Source: Hofstenia miamia (taxonomy: Eukaryota; Xenacoelomorpha; Acoela). Taken from it: 64,000 nucleotides of DNA. The notes under the pieces were generated by a model that saw only the letters and a program-made list of their open reading frames with translations, was not told the DNA's origin and searched no databases. Positions 22,747 to 35,375 of the stretch are shown piece after piece. Positions within the stretch are counted from its first letter, which is position 1. Every line of letters starts with the position of its first letter. The stretch covers positions 783,186 through 847,185 of the forward strand of contig SCFE01000074.1 of NCBI GenBank assembly GCA_004352715.1. The letters run 5' to 3'. The position numbers and the translations under genes are program-made.

Positions 22747-25544
22747 TCAGGCAAATCTTTGGTTCGAGTTGACTGGGCATCCGTAAAATTGAGGAGGTTG
22801 TCTATTCCTAGTTGGCCTCTTTGTGCAAATATTTTGTGATGGGTTTTTGTTGGGTTGGCGAGTACTTTGTGGTAGACTTTCATTAGAGGTTCTCTGCTCT
22901 GACAATGGTAGAGGTATTTCAAAGTCTCTCCAATCACAGACACTCCTTCCTTCTGAACTTAGTGGTATAAGGTGACGTCGGTTTCTTCTTATAATTTTGG
23001 ATCCTACTTTTATCAGATAAGATCTTGGTGCAGGGTGTCTTCTGACTATCTCCCCAGTAACATCTCTAAGATTAGTGACGCGTACCGTGTCTCCTTTTCC
23101 AAGCTTAGATAAATCCTTTGCAGTACGATCATAATGCTTCTTTTGACTTTCTTTGTATCTTTGTTCGTCTTCCAAAAACTTCTTCTGGGATATCATCTTT
23201 GGTTTTAACAACTTTTTGGGTATAATGTCACTGGTTCTTAAGATGTGGTGTATTATTAGTTGAGCAGGCGAAAATTGGCTAAAACTAAGCGGTGTATTAT
23301 TGTACTGTAGTATTGAAAGTCTATAATCAGGACCTTTTTTATACATTGATTTAAATGTTCTTACAGCGCGCTCTGCCATTCCATTAGACTGTGGGAAGCG
23401 GGGACTACTTAGAGTCAGCTTAACTCCGTATTTCTTTGTAAATTGTCTAAACTCCGCTGAACCAAATGGGTTATTATCTGCAATGATTTCATTAGGTATC
23501 CCGTGTTGCGACATCATTTCTTTAATCTTCTCAGTAACTGCTAATGCTGTTTTGGATGCAAGTCTGTAACATTGTAAAAATCGTGAGTAGAAGTCTACGC
23601 AAATCAAGAAGGTCTTCGATTCAGCTTGGGCGATATCTACGGCTATTTTATAAAATGGCACTCTTGGACGTTCATGATATATGATTGGATCCTTTTTATT
23701 TGCTGCTTGGTGCATTTTGCAAAATGTGCATTTTGTTATATGCTTTTCAATGTCTTCTGACATTTTCGGCCAAAAGAAGAACTGTCGTGCATATGTTTTA
23801 GTTTTGTTTATTCCCAAATGTGATCCGTGAATTTCGTTGAGAAGCTGTCTTCTACATGATTTCGGAATATACACTTGGTTTTGCTGCATTATTAAATCGT
23901 CATGAATATGCATTTTATGTTTGATCTTTTCTATGTTATTTAATTCTACCTCTTCTAATTGCTGTCTTTGCGGCCATGATGTTCTGATAAATTTCATAAG
24001 CTTTACTGCAATTTGATCTTGAGAGATCTCTTTCCTAAGTTTTGACTTGTTGATTTTATCAGGGATTTCTATTGTGTGAACTGCAGCTGACAACTGCATC
24101 TCTATATTACTTGACCTTTTAGGAGGAAGGTTTAATCTTGACAATGTATCTGCTAAGTGTAATTGACGCCCTGGCTTGTATGTTAGTGTAAGAGCAGGAT
24201 ACCTTTCAGAACTACCAACAGTCGCTGTATTCTTGGTGGGCAACTGGTAAGAGGTTTGTGCTGCAAATTTTCTAAAAGCTTGTGGTCTGTTTCCACATTT
24301 ACTTCTCGTCCGTACGCATACTGATGAAAGTGTGTGCACGCATATGTTATGGCCAATAACTCCTTTTCTATTTGAGAGTAGTTCTTTTCACAGTTTGTCA
24401 TAGACCTTGCCGCATATGCTACCGGTTTTCCACTCTGAAGTAAGCAAGCTCCTAGAGCAAAATTGGAGGCATCTGTCTGAAGCGTTATCGGCAGCGTGCT
24501 ATCGAAATGGCGTAATACAGGTTTCGATGTAAGGCATTGAATGACATGATCAAACGCCGACTGTTGTTGACCATTCCATTGGAATTGGCTATCCTTTTTT
24601 AGCAAGTTTCTTAAAGGAGCGGTGATGCTGGAATATTTTGGAATGAATTGCGATAAATAGTTTGTCATACCAAGTAATCTTTGCAAGGATCTTCTATCAG
24701 TTGGTTTTGAGAACTTTCGAATGGTTTCTACTTTCTGTGGATCTGGTTGGAATCCATTTTTGTTCACAATGAATCCCATATATTTTATTTCATCTGCCAT
24801 TAGTTGAAGTTTGCGTTTGTTAAACTTCATATTTCTAGATCTAGCACGAGACAAAACAGCCTTTAATGTTGACATGTGTTCTTCTTTCGTAGATGTAGCG
24901 ATACAGATATCATCGTGAATGGCCATGACATTTAATATATCTCCGAAATTTCGGTCAATCATTGATTGTGATTTATCTGCAGCGGACGCTAATCCAAAGG
25001 GTAATCTATTCCAGTGGTACCTACCGAATGGTGTATTAAACGTGCATAATCTTGCTGAAGATTTTGATAGCGGTATGTGCCAGTAACAGTTGGAGAGATC
25101 TACCACTGTGAAGAACCACTTTCCATTAAAAAATTCTCGTAGCCTTGGGGTTGAAGGTGGATAGTGATATTCTCTAACAATTTCTTTATTTAGGGTCTTA
25201 TTATCAAAAGTTAATCTCAAATCACCATTGGTTTTTTCTACGACCATCATACTTCCAACCCAGCTAGTGGGTTCATCTACTTTAGAAAATATTCCAGATT
25301 CTTCCAGTTCTTGAAGCTTTTCTTTAAGCTTTGGGATAATTGCTATCGGGTAACGTCTCGGAGGATGCATGACAGGCTTTGCATTCGGTCGAAGAGGTAT
25401 TTCGTAAATCTGATCAACACAACCATATCCAGTGAATACATCATTGTATTTTAAAAGAAGCTTTCTTACAGAATCATCATCATCATCAGGCCCGGTAGCT
25501 GAGAGTTGTCTTAATGGAGCTTCCCGGGCCCTCTGCGAAAATGG
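22747..25544 (-). pseudogene. pol of Ty3-type copy 1: RT, RNase H, integrase (frameshifted)
   Basis: The RT begins near 25370 and shows the D-E-P-T-S-W-V block, LRLTFDNKTLN, TVVDLSNCYWHIPL and FNTPFGRYHWNRLPFGLA. The catalytic box is AIHDDICIA, so the usual tyrosine of YxDD is isoleucine. RNase H has LQTDASNFALGACL, IEKELLAI and ETDHK. A one-base deletion near 24210, relative to copy 2, breaks the frame between RNase H and integrase. Integrase (from about 23900) has an HHCC zinc finger (H-x4-H...C-x2-C), catalytic Asp in VDIAQ, Asp in ADNNPF and Glu in MAERAVR, and a GKGDTVRV GPY/F-like block, ending at 22747. The pol frame opens at 25544, inside the end of the protease frame. Confidence 0.92.
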
Positions 25545-26788
25545 TTATGACTCTTTCTCAATGTGTGTACTTCCCGTTCCTTGGAGTCCTTAAATCTCAC
25601 ACCAAGAATTCCTGTTTTAAGTGATGTTTCAAGACCGAGAATGGGCTTTGTTTCAGTAGATACAACCAAAAACTTCACATTTGTCTGCATTCGTGTTTTT
25701 CCAATCACAGCTGGTAGCCTTATTTCACCAATAGTAGGTATTTTTTGGCCTCCGTACCCACTTAGCTCTCCTCTGCTCCTGGATATTTTCAATTTTTGAT
25801 TAATTAGTCTTTCAAGTGCTCTTAGCGTTTGTATAGGTAACACATTGCATTGCGCCCCAGAATCCACCTTTATACTTATGGGCTGGCCAAACACTTGGAT
25901 TGTGGTCCTTAGCTCATGGTGCTCCACATGTTTAATTTCATCACATTCATATTCAGCTGCTGAAGAACTTTCACTGTCTGTTTCATTAATATCGTTGACT
26001 TCATAGCTAGTTTGCTGCCGATAACTACGTCTTTGTAGATGTGCTCTGCACTTACGAGCAAAATGGTTTGGCTTCCCGCATTTCCTACAACTTTGTCCAT
26101 ATGCTGGGCAATTCCTTGGTTTATGGATTCTGCCACATTAGCGACATTCATATTCATTACTTTCAGTGATTTTCTTGAATTGACTTCTCCTTCTATGTAC
26201 TTGATCAATCTCCCTTTTTATTTCAGGATTTTCCTCAACATTATTATTGTTGATAAGTTTGATTTGCTCAAGAGATTCTTCTGCCGCCCTACAAAATTGT
26301 ATTGTCTTATGCAAATCAATATTTGGCTCTCGCAACAGCCTTTCTTGAAGTCTCACATCTTGTGTAGATAGTATGATGCGATCACAAATTAAACTGTCTT
26401 CCAATGGACCAAAGTTACAATTCTTTGCTTTTGTTCTTAACAGATTTACATAGCTATCGATTTTCATGTCTGCCTTAAAAAGTTTATAAAACTGAAATCA
26501 TTCAAACACTTCATTACTACAGTGAGAAAAATAGTCATTAAATTTTTTTAACACGTGCCCAAATTCAGTTTGATCTTCTCCAGCTTCCCAACAAAATTTG
26601 TTGAAAACTTTGTTTGCCTCATTTCCAATGCATCTAAGGAATATTCCGATTTTTACTTTGTTAGATTTCTCATCTGCTTCAATTGCTTCAATGAATAACA
26701 AAAAGTCACGCTTCCATTTATTCCATTCTGAGGATATGTTAGGGTTGTTGACATCTAGGGGTTCAGGTTTCAGTGATTCAAATGACAT
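25511..26788 (-). pseudogene. gag-nucleocapsid-protease frame of Ty3-type copy 1 (two nonsense codons)
   Basis: One frame runs from the Met at 26788 to the stop at 25511-25513. Gag opens with MSFESLKPEPLDV and has the acidic-aromatic retrotransposon gag pattern. A stop at 26498-26500 (after EVFE) and another after the first nucleocapsid cysteine (near 26147) break it; copy 2 has sense codons at both. The nucleocapsid has two CCHC-type knuckles, the second C-R-K-C-G-K-P-N-H-F-A-R-K-C. Protease carries VDSGAQCNVLP, with the catalytic D-S-G, and ILGLETSLKTGI. Gag and protease share a frame, with pol in the -1 frame. Confidence 0.9.
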
Positions 26789-26797
26789 CTGTCACCA
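26789..26797 (-). other. primer-binding site of Ty3-type copy 1
   Basis: TGGTGACAG on the minus strand directly follows the 5' LTR, as expected for pairing with the CCA 3' end of a host tRNA. The tRNA identity was not determined. Confidence 0.7.
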
Positions 26798-26973
26798 TGT
26801 AAAGAACTTAATTAGAATAATAAAATAATTTATTGTGTCTACCTAATGTAACAAATGCTTATATATGCTAAACCACAACTGGGGGAGGAGACCAGATCCT
26901 CACGCAGTGTGTCCCCAACAACACAGGCAACTACCTTGCAGCTACGCGTGGTATTTACCATTTGCATGGCACA
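26798..26973 (-). repeat. 5' LTR of Ty3-type copy 1
   Basis: 176 bp. About nine differences from the 22552-22727 LTR by direct comparison. Confidence 0.93.
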
Positions 26974-27165
26974 GTATTAACACAATTTGCCAAACCAAGT
27001 ACCATGCCCATAATACATTACAAAAAGCAAAATCCAGGGTATAAGCCAGTGTCAAAATCATACATTGATAGAATAAACGTAAAGTTTGGTAGCAAACAAA
27101 GTCAGATAATAGAATTCACAGGGACTGGAAGACTGTATATAATGTTGGATATTCGCACAGAATGA
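26974..27165 (+). CDS. open C-terminal-like coding fragment, unassigned
   Basis: Right of the LTR the plus strand is open for about 63 codons to a stop at 27163-27165. The segment S-K-S-Y-I-D-R-I-N-V-K-F, a hydrophobic strand and a final L-D-I-R have the look of the C-terminus of structural-like hypothetical proteins linked to mobile elements, but this is an impression only. The start is not visible because the LTR cuts it. It could be chance. Confidence 0.25.
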   Translation, partial: VLTQFAKPSTMPIIHYKKQNPGYKPVSKSYIDRINVKFGSKQSQIIEFTGTGRLYIMLDIRTE

Positions 27166-29499
27166 TGGAAAATCAAGAAATTATTTCATTTCATGTTTGT
27201 AGTGTTTGTGTAAACTCAATACATTTTGTGTTTTTAATTAAATAAATCTATTGATAATATTTTTCCAAGTTGTAAAATGTAATGCAATATTGACTTTTTA
27301 TGGAGATTGAGTTAAGGATGGTTGAATTTCTCCATTGCAGGTAAGTTATTTTTACAATTAAATAATATGATTATGTGAAAATTGATTTCTTGCGCATGTT
27401 TAATGTGAATAAAAATTTTTGTTAAGGAAAATTTAACATCTATTATTGGTATAATGTGTAAATAAAATAAATTACAAAAGAAATAATTTACCAAAAACTG
27501 TAAAAAGAAGCTCTGTTTCCATCACATTGGCGGTGGTGGGAGAGAGAATATGTACAATTCAAATAATGAAAATGTGTTTGATATTTTTACAAGTAGGTGA
27601 TTTTGGTCAAACGTCATAGACCTAATCTACAAAAAAAAAATTGAGTTTATAAAATAAAATTTTTTGCTTAAAAAATTTACCAAAAATATTATAACAAAAT
27701 AATTGAAAAGAAAAATTATTTTTCAAAAAGTTCATATCACACTGCCATTCCCTTTGTTCAAATTTCACATCATGCAGTTGAATAAAATGACTTGATGTTT
27801 TGAAGACAGTTTTCAATGTTGAAGTGAACTTGGTTAACCATTTCCAAAATATGACTCTCAAAGGAACTCAGTACATAATTTAATTGTTTATTCTGTTAAA
27901 CTCTGATGAAATATTTTCACTTCCCAGTGTACATGTTTTTAAATTATAAATGAATTTTTGCATTGAATGTTTATCTGATTATATTTGTTTTATCTCTTTA
28001 CATCACACATGTTTAAACTAAATTATATACATTTTTGGTTTACAGATATATTTACATTTAGGTTTTGTTTTTCATACATACACATTTTTTAATTAAAACT
28101 AAATTATGAGTGTTGAATTATTAAAACTTAAATTGATTTACCTGCTTTTGTTTCATTGCTACAATTGATTGAATTGACTAACTATAATTATTTATGCATA
28201 ATTTTTTTAACTGTTACGAATTACGAACTTAAATTGATTGTAGAAGTTTTGCTATTGAATTTAACGTCTATCTCACTATATGCATTTCAAGTTTATACAT
28301 TTAGATCTAATGCAGAAATGTGACAAATTTTGCGATACAAAACAATGGAAGAGCTTAACACCATGTGACGCATACAATCACATAAAACAAGGCCTATAAA
28401 TCAAATAAAGTTGAACAATGCTTTGTAAGTCGAGAAAAGATGCATCAGTCAGCAAACGTGTACAATCTGAAACATCATGTATGAGTTGATAAAGATGTAT
28501 CAATCTGCAAATGTGTACAAAAAGTGAAAAAAACATGGAAAGTCAATGAATGTGTATCAGTCTATAAACATGTACAAAAAGTGAACAATGTGGAAAAGTT
28601 GATAAAAGATGAATCATTCACCAAATGTGTACAACCTGAAAAAAAAATCAAATAAACCAAAAAGGAGTGTAAAGAAAAGTTAGCCATATAAAAGTTGGTA
28701 AAAGATGTACAATCTGCAAATGTGAATAATTATATTGTATATTTGAAAAATGCATGAGTGTCTATAAATTATATTAATAAATAACATTGCATGCATAATT
28801 TTAGGTAGCAAATTTCAGTTTTATACATAACCTGTGTTTTACTCTTTCCAAAAATATAGGTTGATTTTATTATGTATTATGCCTTTAAGTATAGCAAATA
28901 CTTTCCCTGTTTTGTGAAAAATGAATTAAATGAATGGAATTTTTTTACAATGAAATATCACTGTATTTGAAATAAACATTGTGTGTAGCAATGGTTAATC
29001 AATTGAAGCATGTTGTGTATAATGAATATTTTTCCCTGATTTGCGAAAAATGAAATAAATGTATGGAATTTTTTGTAAATGAAATAATGCATTTTGAAAA
29101 CAATGTGAAGACTTTTTGAAAAAATTCCCGAAAAATGAGATAAGCATTGTACATGTAAGCTTTTCGAAATTATGGAAAATTGATTAACAAAACAAAATGC
29201 GTGATAATGAGGAATATTAACAAAAACAATATGCGGCCTTTGCATGTGGTATAATACTGAAAAATTGGAATAAACATTGTATGTAGCAATGGTTAACATA
29301 TGGAAAAAATGAATCACCACGAAAATCAATTAAAAAACTGATGAATCAATTAGCACCTGTCAAAAAAACTTATGACTCACTAATTAAATCATCTTCGCGA
29401 ATATTCATAGTCTGTCACATGACATGTGATGTCATGAGCTCTCGACCAATCAGAATCGTTTTTGTGCAATAGGGTCTCAGCCCCCATTACTACTAATAT
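27166..29499. other. AT-rich stretch with irregular short repeats
   Basis: No gene seen. From about 28430 to 28740, phrases such as 'gcaaatgtgtacaa' and 'gttgataaaagatg' recur every 50-70 bases, a decayed tandem repeat. The block 28.3-29.46 kb resembles 34.2-35.06 kb, including a 'ctcgaccaatcaga' end in both, so it is probably an old dispersed repeat. Confidence 0.55.
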
Positions 29500-30840
29500 T
29501 CTTTCAAAAAACAATTTGGTTTTCATAATGGTTATAGCACTCAAGATGCAATTTTTTCAATATCAGAACAAATAAAATCTAATTTAACCCTAAGCAAATG
29601 TAGTTGTGTTGCACTCCTTGACTTGAGCAAAGCTTTTAACTCAATGAATTTTGACATATTAAGGGACAAATTCATATATTATAACTTTGATAACAAATTT
29701 GTTAACTTAATAATGACTTTCCTTAAAAATCGACAGCAAAGAGTTATACTTAATGGTAAAAATCAAAATATATTATAATGGACCATGGGTTTCCACAGGG
29801 CACAGTTCTCAGACCTATTCTATTTGCAATCTATGTTAATGACATAACTCAACAGGTAAAAAACAGTAAAATTTATCAATATGCAGATACCTGTCTTATA
29901 AGTACTGATATAAATGCCTTTATTGCAACCAAAAATCTCCAATATGACATCAAAAATTTAACAAAATATTTCTCAAATAATCAATTGAAAGTAAATATTG
30001 AAAAAACTCAATTTATAATATTTTCTCGTAAGACAAACAGAAATCTCACAAAAAACATAGAACTTAAATTAAATAATATACCAATAAAGCAAAGTGAATC
30101 TATTAACTATTTAGGTGTCGAAATTGACAATGATTTAAATTTTGAACAATTGTTCATGGCTAAAATTAAAAAAATGGCTTCTGGAGTTAGGTATCTTTAT
30201 CATCTCAGAAATATTTCAAATATGTACCATAAACAATTAATAAATGCAATCTGCCTTTCACACTTTCATTATTGCCCATTCCTCTTTACAAATATTAATT
30301 CAAAACATCACATCCTCCTGTCTAAAATTTTAATTGGTCCCTTAAAATACTCAATTTTGCAGCAAAACATGACAATGCATTGGACTACCGATTATAATAC
30401 AAAATACTATTTCTATATCAAATTCAAATGCATATATTATCAATATTATTTAAATTCAAATTTGTCAAGCCACAATTTCGTTTTTAAAACAGTATATTAA
30501 ATTTGAATGAATGGTCTCAACCATTTTTATGCCAGAATAAACATTTTAAGAGTTTTCAGCACACAGCAACTAAATTATGGAATAACTTAAATAGAGAATT
30601 TAAATTTGAAAAAAAATACAAGAAATTCAGAAAGAAATTGTGCACATTCCTCTTTAATAGACAATGCCTACTTAAAATTGTGTATAAAATGTGAATACAA
30701 CACATACACACACAAACACACATACGTATTTTCATATTATATATATTTATTATATTTGTAAATAGCTTTTTGTAGTTTTGTAGTTTATAGTTTTCTTATG
30801 CTAGTTTCTTGTAGCAATAAATTGCTTTTGAATCTGAATC
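29500..30840 (+). mobile_element. Jockey/CR1-like LINE, 5'-truncated and broken
   Basis: Plus-strand RT pieces: QFGFHNGYSTQDAI and LLDLSKAF (29500-29660), then GFPQGTVLRPILFAIYVND from 29778, LKVNIEKTQFIIFS, and a C-terminal LWNNLNREF piece at 30503-30694. A stop at 29776-29778 and a frame break near 30500 inactivate it. The catalytic box reads YQYADTCLIS, lacking one Asp of YADD by an in-frame codon loss. The 3' tail ends at the repeats 'tgaatctgaatct' near 30830. It is the same family as the LINEs at 2.4 kb and 36-38 kb. Confidence 0.85.
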
Positions 30841-30956
30841 TTAAATTCTTAGTGAACTACTTTTAAATTCCATTTTGTAAAATAATTTTTACTGCTAACC
30901 CATAGTTTGATATTGATACACATTGCGAATTGTAAACTGCTCACCAATTTTCAGGT

Positions 30957-31022
30957 CATATATATATATANNNNNNNNNNNNNNNNNNNNNNNNNNNNNN
31001 NNNNNNNNNNNNNNNNNNNNNN

Positions 31023-31053
<31 letters not shown>
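30957..31053. repeat. (TA)n microsatellite with an embedded 52-N gap
   Basis: TA dinucleotides on both sides of Ns at 30971-31022. The true repeat length is unknown. Confidence 0.95.
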
Positions 31054-31056
<3 letters not shown>

Positions 31057-33674
31057 AGCTGAGGTTCTTCAGAGACCATGTTAAGTTCACCAATATGATA
31101 TTTATAGCTTTTCTCACCATTATTGTTAGGCAAAAGAGTGATTAGAGTTAAAATTATCACTCATTTATTTAAGAATGTCAGCATCTAAACCAATCAAATA
31201 ATGTACCAGGGATAATAGATTAACATGTGAAAGAATAAAGGATGGAAGTGTATCCGCCCATCTAAACTTTTTTAACCTATAATTTATGTTTTGTAATGTG
31301 TTTTATACATAATACAGCATTCATTGATATTTTTATCAATTGCAAAAGCAAATAATTATAGAATTATGCATTTTAATGACAATTTTATTTTCTCTTGAAG
31401 CAAATACCGCTCTATATTTCAAAATACCAATCAATTTTCATACAAACCAACTAATTTCTTAACAATACTTAGGAAATTTTTGCAAATAGGCTAATTGTTA
31501 AGACGTCTACTATACACATACATAACTACATCCCCAATAGCAATGCCACATGGCATTTTCGTGGCAATACGTTGCACTTTCACTTAGAATTTACGTCGTA
31601 TTTTGGTAAGTATGGTTCCTTTTTGCCACATAACTGAAAATAGTTCTCTTATGTAAACAAACCTTTAGTTTCTTTTTTTATGATAGTTGATGACATTTTC
31701 GTAAAAAATGTTACAAATTTGCCACGTAATTTAAGAATTGACTTGACGAATTTAAATTTCATTACAATGCCACATAAATTACGAGACTTTGCCACCAAAA
31801 AACGTAAAATGACGAAAATTCCACGTGGCTTTGATATTAGGGATATTTCACCAAATATTATGATATGTCATAGACCTGATTGGATTCAATACAATCCCTT
31901 ATTAATAAAGAAATATAATGTCAGTTCAATTATTCAAAAAGACTGCTAACTTATATAATGAATTCTCCAACATATACACATGTAAATTCTAAAATTATTC
32001 ATAGATTGATTATATGATGCACAAATACCTACACTCTGTAACCATGCACCCCTCTTATTATTAATGAATTAATTATGGGTTTTTAACTAATCAATTAGCA
32101 CCTGTTAATCAACTCTTAACATCAAATAAGGAATTCAAAATTAAAAAATTATCAGTTTTTAGCAATAAACACAAAAAATATGAGATGGTTTTTGAAATAA
32201 TATAAAATATATCAGATAGGCTGGAGTTGAACCAGTGACTCAAGCTAAAATGTTAGCAATTGTAATATCATTTTTACCACTACCTGTTTTTATTGTACTT
32301 CAATCTTATAAAGATATGCATAATTTCAACAAAGCCTTTGTGTAGAGTTTAATTGTGAAAGTTGGTTTCTTCCTCACTTGGTAAGTTGTTTTTATATTTT
32401 GAAATATGAAATTCTCTTATACAGCTAATGCAATTTAGAACTTATTTAATGCCTTGTCCTATACACGAGTTTTTAATGCACTAGTCACAACAATTTATAA
32501 CACATAGCAGGGTTTTCTATTGTATTGATTATGCATCATTCATCATGAAAATGAAATATATGCTATTACTAACCACAAAAGGCTTTGAATGGTTAAATCA
32601 AATATGATGGTAGATAGGATATATATGAACCATCAGGTAATAATTACAATGAAATGCAGGTGTACATCTGATTGATATATCTAGTAACATGCTAATAATT
32701 TGCTAAAACAACAAAAAAATCTGTTTGGATGTCAACCATTCATTGTAAGAAGAAAAATTCATGGTATATTTTAGGCATGGAAAATTACATTCAATAAAGA
32801 AATGTTCAAAAACCACTATTGTCACAATTGATTGTTGTGAAAAAAGAAAAATGAACTCTACATGAATATTAAGTGTATAAATTCAAACAAAATGATGGTA
32901 AAAACAACACGGAATTTATCTGATCATTCTATTATCAATGTAATAAAGCCAAAAGAATTTAAGAACTTTGTTTAGTTATTTCTTAAATATCATATCAAAT
33001 AAATTCTTACTACATTAAATGAATTCTACATGAATTTATTTTGACTAAAAACACCATGTTTTTGTTTCTATAAATCATATCTATTGCAAATAATCATGTT
33101 TCAACTATTCATTTTACATTATGGTTGATGGTGTTTCATATTAGAAAATCATTTCTGTACTATTATGTTAAAGAATATGTCAAATTTGTGGTTATTCTAG
33201 TTGATGAAGAATAAATTGAAGTGAAAGCTTGGTCAATCTAGGCATGTTTTTTGCTCAGCTGTGAAATGGATGTTTTGATTTCACAGTTTTTTTATTATTG
33301 TTATTTCTTTCTTGAGTTATGATGTGTTTTATATCCAGATTAATAAAAACAAGTTAATACATGTTGTCACACAGTGGTTTGCATGGGGAATTAAATGTTA
33401 GTTGACATCAACTTATGCTTTCCATGGCATCAAAGAACAATGCGAATTGGTGACTGGTCAGAGATTAAAGGCAATGCATTTTGGTTTCAAAGACATCTAC
33501 ACCAAAATAACAGAGTATGATGATACTTATGCTTTTATAACCCATCTATATTATAATATTTCATGTTTAAACAAGTATGTTTTTAAATTTTCCCTTTTAA
33601 ACTAAATTAAATGTATTGATTTTTGCTACATTGAATATTTTGTTTAATCACATGAATTTTAAATTTCCTATTTT

Positions 33675-33816
33675 GATTAAGTGATTTTATCGACAATGTT
33701 TTTCACTATATTAACCTAAAAAATTTTAGTTTCTAAGTTTCTCAAAATTCTTAGTGATCTACCTTTTAAATTCCATGCATCTATATTTTTTAAGTGTGAA
33801 TAATACAATTTTCACG
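33675..33816. repeat. diverged direct repeat, copy 1
   Basis: Shares about 140 bp with 34005-34146, including 'gacaatgttttt', 'ctatattaacctaa' and 'ctatattttttaggtg'-like words. The copies lie about 330 bp apart. Confidence 0.75.
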
Positions 33817-34004
33817 TTTTTTCCATTTCTGTTTTAACGAGTTTATGCCTTTTGATCTTGTTTTAATTGCATGTGTTTAAATTTTTCTATCTTTTAACTA
33901 ACAACTGACTGAATCTATAAATTATACACATTGGTTTTTGCTTTTGTTGTGTCATTTGGATGATGTTTACAGAAAATGTATTAAATTCTCCAAGTTTATA
34001 ACAT

Positions 34005-34146
34005 GGTTAAGCGATTTTATAGACAATGTTTTTCGCTATATTAACCTAAGTAATTTTAGTTTGTAATTTTCTCAAAATACTTAGCAAGCTACCTTTTAAA
34101 TACCATGTGACTATATTTTTTAGGTGCGAATAATACACTATTTACA
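34005..34146. repeat. diverged direct repeat, copy 2
   Basis: Second copy. Part of the motif also appears after the LINE tail near 30850 ('ttcttagtgaactac'), which suggests a dispersed family. Confidence 0.75.
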
Positions 34147-34754
34147 AGCATTTGTATGCTTAGAATGCGATCTCAACATGCAGTTGACTAGTTTATAGGT
34201 TTGAAATCATATCTGGTGATGCGAAAACTCGAACTAAACTACAATAAGATGGCAAATAATGAATGTGTCATCGTTTCTATACCAACTACAAAAAGAGGGT
34301 GATTAACGAATTCTTACATTATTTCCATAGCAAGTGAATAATTGGAAAGTTATAAGAAGTGAATTTGTAGAAAACCCGTGTAATGTATACAACCACACAA
34401 GATTCAGAAAACAAGTAAAGCTGAAGAAGATGTGCAAAGTCGCCAAAAGATGTAACAGTCAGCAAATGTGTATAACCCCAAAAATCCATATCAACCAAAA
34501 AGAAATGCAAAGAGAAGAAGCATGTATATGTATAAATCTTACTAATAACATAACATGTATAATTTTTCGGAAAGCAAAATTGCATTTATCATGTTTCTAT
34601 ATATCATACACTTGTAATTTTAACTCGCCTTTATGCATAAAACATGTTTTACTTTTTCCGAAAACTAGTTTGCTGTTATTGTATATTACACTTTGTAATG
34701 TCAAGTACTCAGCAATGTATTATCACAAAGTTCAGAGTAAACTCTTTCTAAGTT

Positions 34755-34945
34755 ACACCCATAAATAACACAAAAACTGTAAAGTAAAATTAAACATGCA
34801 AACTAAATTACACCCATAAATAACACAAAAACTGTAAACTAAAATAAAACATGCAAACTAAATAACACCCATAAATAACACAAAAACTGTAAAGTAAAAT
34901 AAAACATGTAAACTGAGTTAGGCCACATAAATAACATAAAAACTA
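34755..34945. repeat. 55-bp tandem repeat, about 3.5 units
   Basis: Units starting ACACCCATAAATAACACAAA recur at 34755, 34810 and 34865 (period exactly 55), with a decayed further unit after them. Non-coding. Confidence 0.9.
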
Positions 34946-35375
34946 GTAAAAGTGCATGATGTCAGTATAACGCCCCCGTCAATATCCATGACACCCTCTT
35001 GACAAATCAGAAAAAAGTGACACGAGAAGAAACCCATCTCTCGACCAATCAGAGACCCTATGACGTGACTCGCATGTTTTTGTGAAATTTACTTTCTGCA
35101 TGATTGATTTTACCTGGCAATAAGAAACAAAGATTATTGATCCCAGGAATTATTTACTTTCAAAATTCTTGAGTTTATATATGAATTTAAAAAGAAACGC
35201 AATCACTTATTTAAATGTTTCAACATGCCTCTGTCATTTTGAAAAAGTTTCCCACTATAATATTCATCAAATTACATTTAATTACATTTTTTAATATTAT
35301 TTTCGGTAAATTTAGTTTGTATTTATATTCATATTTTTTGTTTAAGTTTGGTTCTTTTAATTCTATATAAATTGA

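Larger units (their letters stand above)
22552..26973 (-). mobile_element. Ty3-type LTR retrotransposon, copy 1
   Basis: A 4.4-kb element on the minus strand with two 176-bp LTRs, a primer-binding site, a gag-protease frame, a pol frame (RT, RNase H, integrase) and a polypurine tract. The order protease-RT-RNase H-integrase places it in the Ty3 (Metaviridae) group. It carries two nonsense codons in gag-protease and a one-base deletion in pol, so it is inactive. The two LTRs differ at about nine positions. Left flank CTTTG and right flank GTATT do not match, unlike a normal insertion. Confidence 0.93.
31054..35375. other. AT-rich unassigned stretch
   Basis: No gene could be supported. Plus-strand frames at 31680-31949 (90 codons) and 33402-33605 read as possible protein but match nothing I know and have no clear splice context. 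Internal repeats are listed separately. Confidence 0.5.

Noticed and set aside
24183-24339. Alternative start at 24339 (M-H-T-L-S-S) as a separate gene
   Set aside because: It is the antisense-strand pol sequence in a shifted frame. The real reading crosses a one-base deletion.
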